23,930 nucleotides of DNA, taken from positions 1-23,930 of the IMG/VR virus record IMGVR_UViG_3300025132_000298. One strand, written 5' to 3'. Under the pieces are notes generated by a model. It had not been told where the DNA came from, did no database searches, and saw nothing but the letters and a program-made list of their open reading frames with translations. Both the position numbers and the translations under genes were made by a program. The DNA comes from a virus. Positions 22,962 through 23,930 of the stretch are shown piece by piece. How positions within the stretch are numbered: the first letter of the stretch is position 1; every line of letters starts with the position of its first letter.

Positions 22962-23632
22962 AATTAGTTATAAATAAGAAATATCCATACAAACATTACA
23001 ATAGATTCTCAGATACAACTGGGCGTAAATATCTTGTAGACAATGTCAAAGTCCCTTCTGTAACCACGATATTAAGTGCCACTAAAGATATGAGGCAGTT
23101 AAATAATTGGCGTAGACGAGTCGGAGAAAAGGAGGCAGATAGGATTATGAATCAAGCTTCAACAATAGGCACAGAAATGCACCAAGTGTTAGAATATTAT
23201 CTTACAGGTCAAGGTTATTATAATGATCAAGATGAGGGCAAAAAGCCAAGAATGATGGCTAAAACTATACTGGATAATATTAAATTAAATGAAGTATGGG
23301 GTAATGAAATAAGCCTAGAATATAAAAACCAGTTCGCTGGGACATGTGATTTAACTGCAGTTGCTTACGGAAAACCAAGTATTGTTGACTGGAAGCAGTC
23401 AAATAAGCTTAAAAGAGAAGAATATGTTGAAGACTACAAGCATCAGTTAGGTGCCTATTATTTAGCCCATACAACGAATTACGGGCCCATAGAGCAGGGT
23501 GTAATCAGTATTTGTACCAGAGACTTACAATATCAAGAATTTAAGCTCTCAGAGGCTGAATTGATTGAATATGGTGATAAGTTTTTAGAAAGATTAGAAA
23601 AATATAACAAGTTACAACAACCAGGATCTTAG
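22958..23632 (+). CDS. PD-(D/E)XK exonuclease (MGME1/RecB-like)
   Basis: I start this gene at GTG 22958, which overlaps the previous TGA (GTGA), giving 224 residues; the frame is open further upstream but that part overlaps the membrane protein and looks non-coding. Numbered from this start, the N-terminus contains VPSVTTILSATKD, then GTEMHQVLEYYL with H75. The nuclease core has FAGTCDLTA (D131), IVDWKQS (D144, K146) and YKHQLGAYYLAH (Q163, Y167), the usual order of PD-(D/E)XK exonucleases. It probably processes phage or degraded host DNA, in replication or recombination. Its last 21 bases overlap the convergent helicase end. Confidence 0.8.
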   Translation: MKLVINKKYPYKHYNRFSDTTGRKYLVDNVKVPSVTTILSATKDMRQLNNWRRRVGEKEADRIMNQASTIGTEMHQVLEYYLTGQGYYNDQDEGKKPRMMAKTILDNIKLNEVWGNEISLEYKNQFAGTCDLTAVAYGKPSIVDWKQSNKLKREEYVEDYKHQLGAYYLAHTTNYGPIEQGVISICTRDLQYQEFKLSEAELIEYGDKFLERLEKYNKLQQPGS

Positions 23633-23930
23633 ATCTTCTTCACCCAAAGTCTTTGCCGCTATTTGGCCTTTATTTATTAAAGATTTTAATATAGCCTCAT
23701 CAAGAGTATTTTTAGCCACAATATCAACATAAACCACTGTCCCTGTCTGACCCATTCTATGTGCTCTGTCCTCAGATTGCATACGCACCTCTAAATTGTA
23801 ATTATTACTATAATAAACCACAGTATTACATGCTGTAAGTGTAAGACCAAAACCACCAGTAGTAGGATTACCTACTAAGAATCTACAATTTGGATCATTT
23901 TGTATACGATCTACTGCTTTTTTTCTTTCA
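23612..23930 (-). CDS. SNF2-family helicase, C-terminal part (partial at right edge)
   Basis: A minus-strand frame open to the right edge gives 105 residues ending at TAA (complement of 23612-23614). It contains LVGNPTTGGFGLTLTACNTVVY (motif V region) and MQSEDRAHRMGQ (motif VI), then VDIVAKNTLDEAIL, characteristic of the C-terminal ATPase lobe of SNF2/SWI2-type helicases. The GTG at 23821 would cut off motif V, so it is not the start; the gene begins beyond the window. Phage members of this family are usually found with replication genes. It marks a switch from the plus-strand late block to minus-strand DNA metabolism genes. Confidence 0.9.
   Translation of the reverse strand, partial: ERKKAVDRIQNDPNCRFLVGNPTTGGFGLTLTACNTVVYYSNNYNLEVRMQSEDRAHRMGQTGTVVYVDIVAKNTLDEAILKSLINKGQIAAKTLGEEDLRSWLL

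Noticed and set aside
23612-23821. Separate 69-residue minus-strand gene starting at GTG 23821
   Set aside because: The same frame stays open to the window edge and encodes helicase motif V upstream, so this is the tail of a longer SNF2 helicase gene.
1-23930. tRNA genes, CRISPR arrays and intrinsic terminators
   Set aside because: No cloverleaf, regular spaced repeats or G+C hairpin followed by a T-run was convincing on reading both strands. A software scan could still find a weak case.

Overview
The window looks like a late (virion) gene block from an A+T-rich marine tailed phage with a short-tailed, T7-type plan. It is close in style to uncultured Mediterranean phages and pelagiphages, so a SAR11-type (Pelagibacterales) host is plausible. 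That host is inferred from gene style and base composition, not from any host marker in the sequence. Genes are packed with no gene-free stretch over about 45 bases. Most neighbours overlap or are joined by TAATG or ATGA stop/start pairs.

Layout from left to right. Positions 1-3444: end of an unknown gene, a head-tail adaptor, a small Ala/Thr/Gly-rich virion protein, a large repetitive protein with tryptophan-glycine cassettes, and a tail-fibre-like protein. Positions 3448-6168: a receptor-binding cassette with three paralogous tail-collar (tip) proteins interleaved with two paralogous tail assembly chaperones. Positions 6169-9262: an accessory island, mostly on the minus strand, with three dissimilar 2-oxoglutarate/Fe(II) oxygenase-like genes and a diverged pair of phage proteins of unknown function (DUF6065-like). 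Positions 9285-11435: the tail nozzle / DNA-stabilisation protein. Positions 11435-13070: small virion-associated genes, including two (54 and 41 residues) that fall below usual length cut-offs. Positions 13070-14882: two glycosyltransferases, one GT-B (GT4-like) and one GT-A-like. Positions 14927-22768: internal virion / ejection proteins whose order and lengths resemble T7 genes 13-16. Positions 22761-22961: an XhlA-like small membrane protein. Positions 22958-23632: a PD-(D/E)XK exonuclease. On the minus strand, running off the right edge, is the C-terminus of an SNF2-type helicase.

The backbone follows T7 order (adaptor, nozzle, internal proteins, lysis-type protein), with cargo in two places: tip genes plus oxygenases between adaptor and nozzle, and glycosyltransferases between nozzle and internal proteins. 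A hypothesis worth testing is that oxygenases and glycosyltransferases act together on the virion or the infected cell surface. A second signal is regulatory: several genes in and beside the oxygenase island lack Shine-Dalgarno sequences and have a sigma-70-like -10 box 5-8 nt before the start codon, suggesting leaderless transcripts, while most of the structural backbone uses AGGAG-type sites or stop/start coupling. No tRNA, CRISPR array, integrase, reverse transcriptase, terminase or capsid gene is visible, and I saw no convincing intrinsic terminator.
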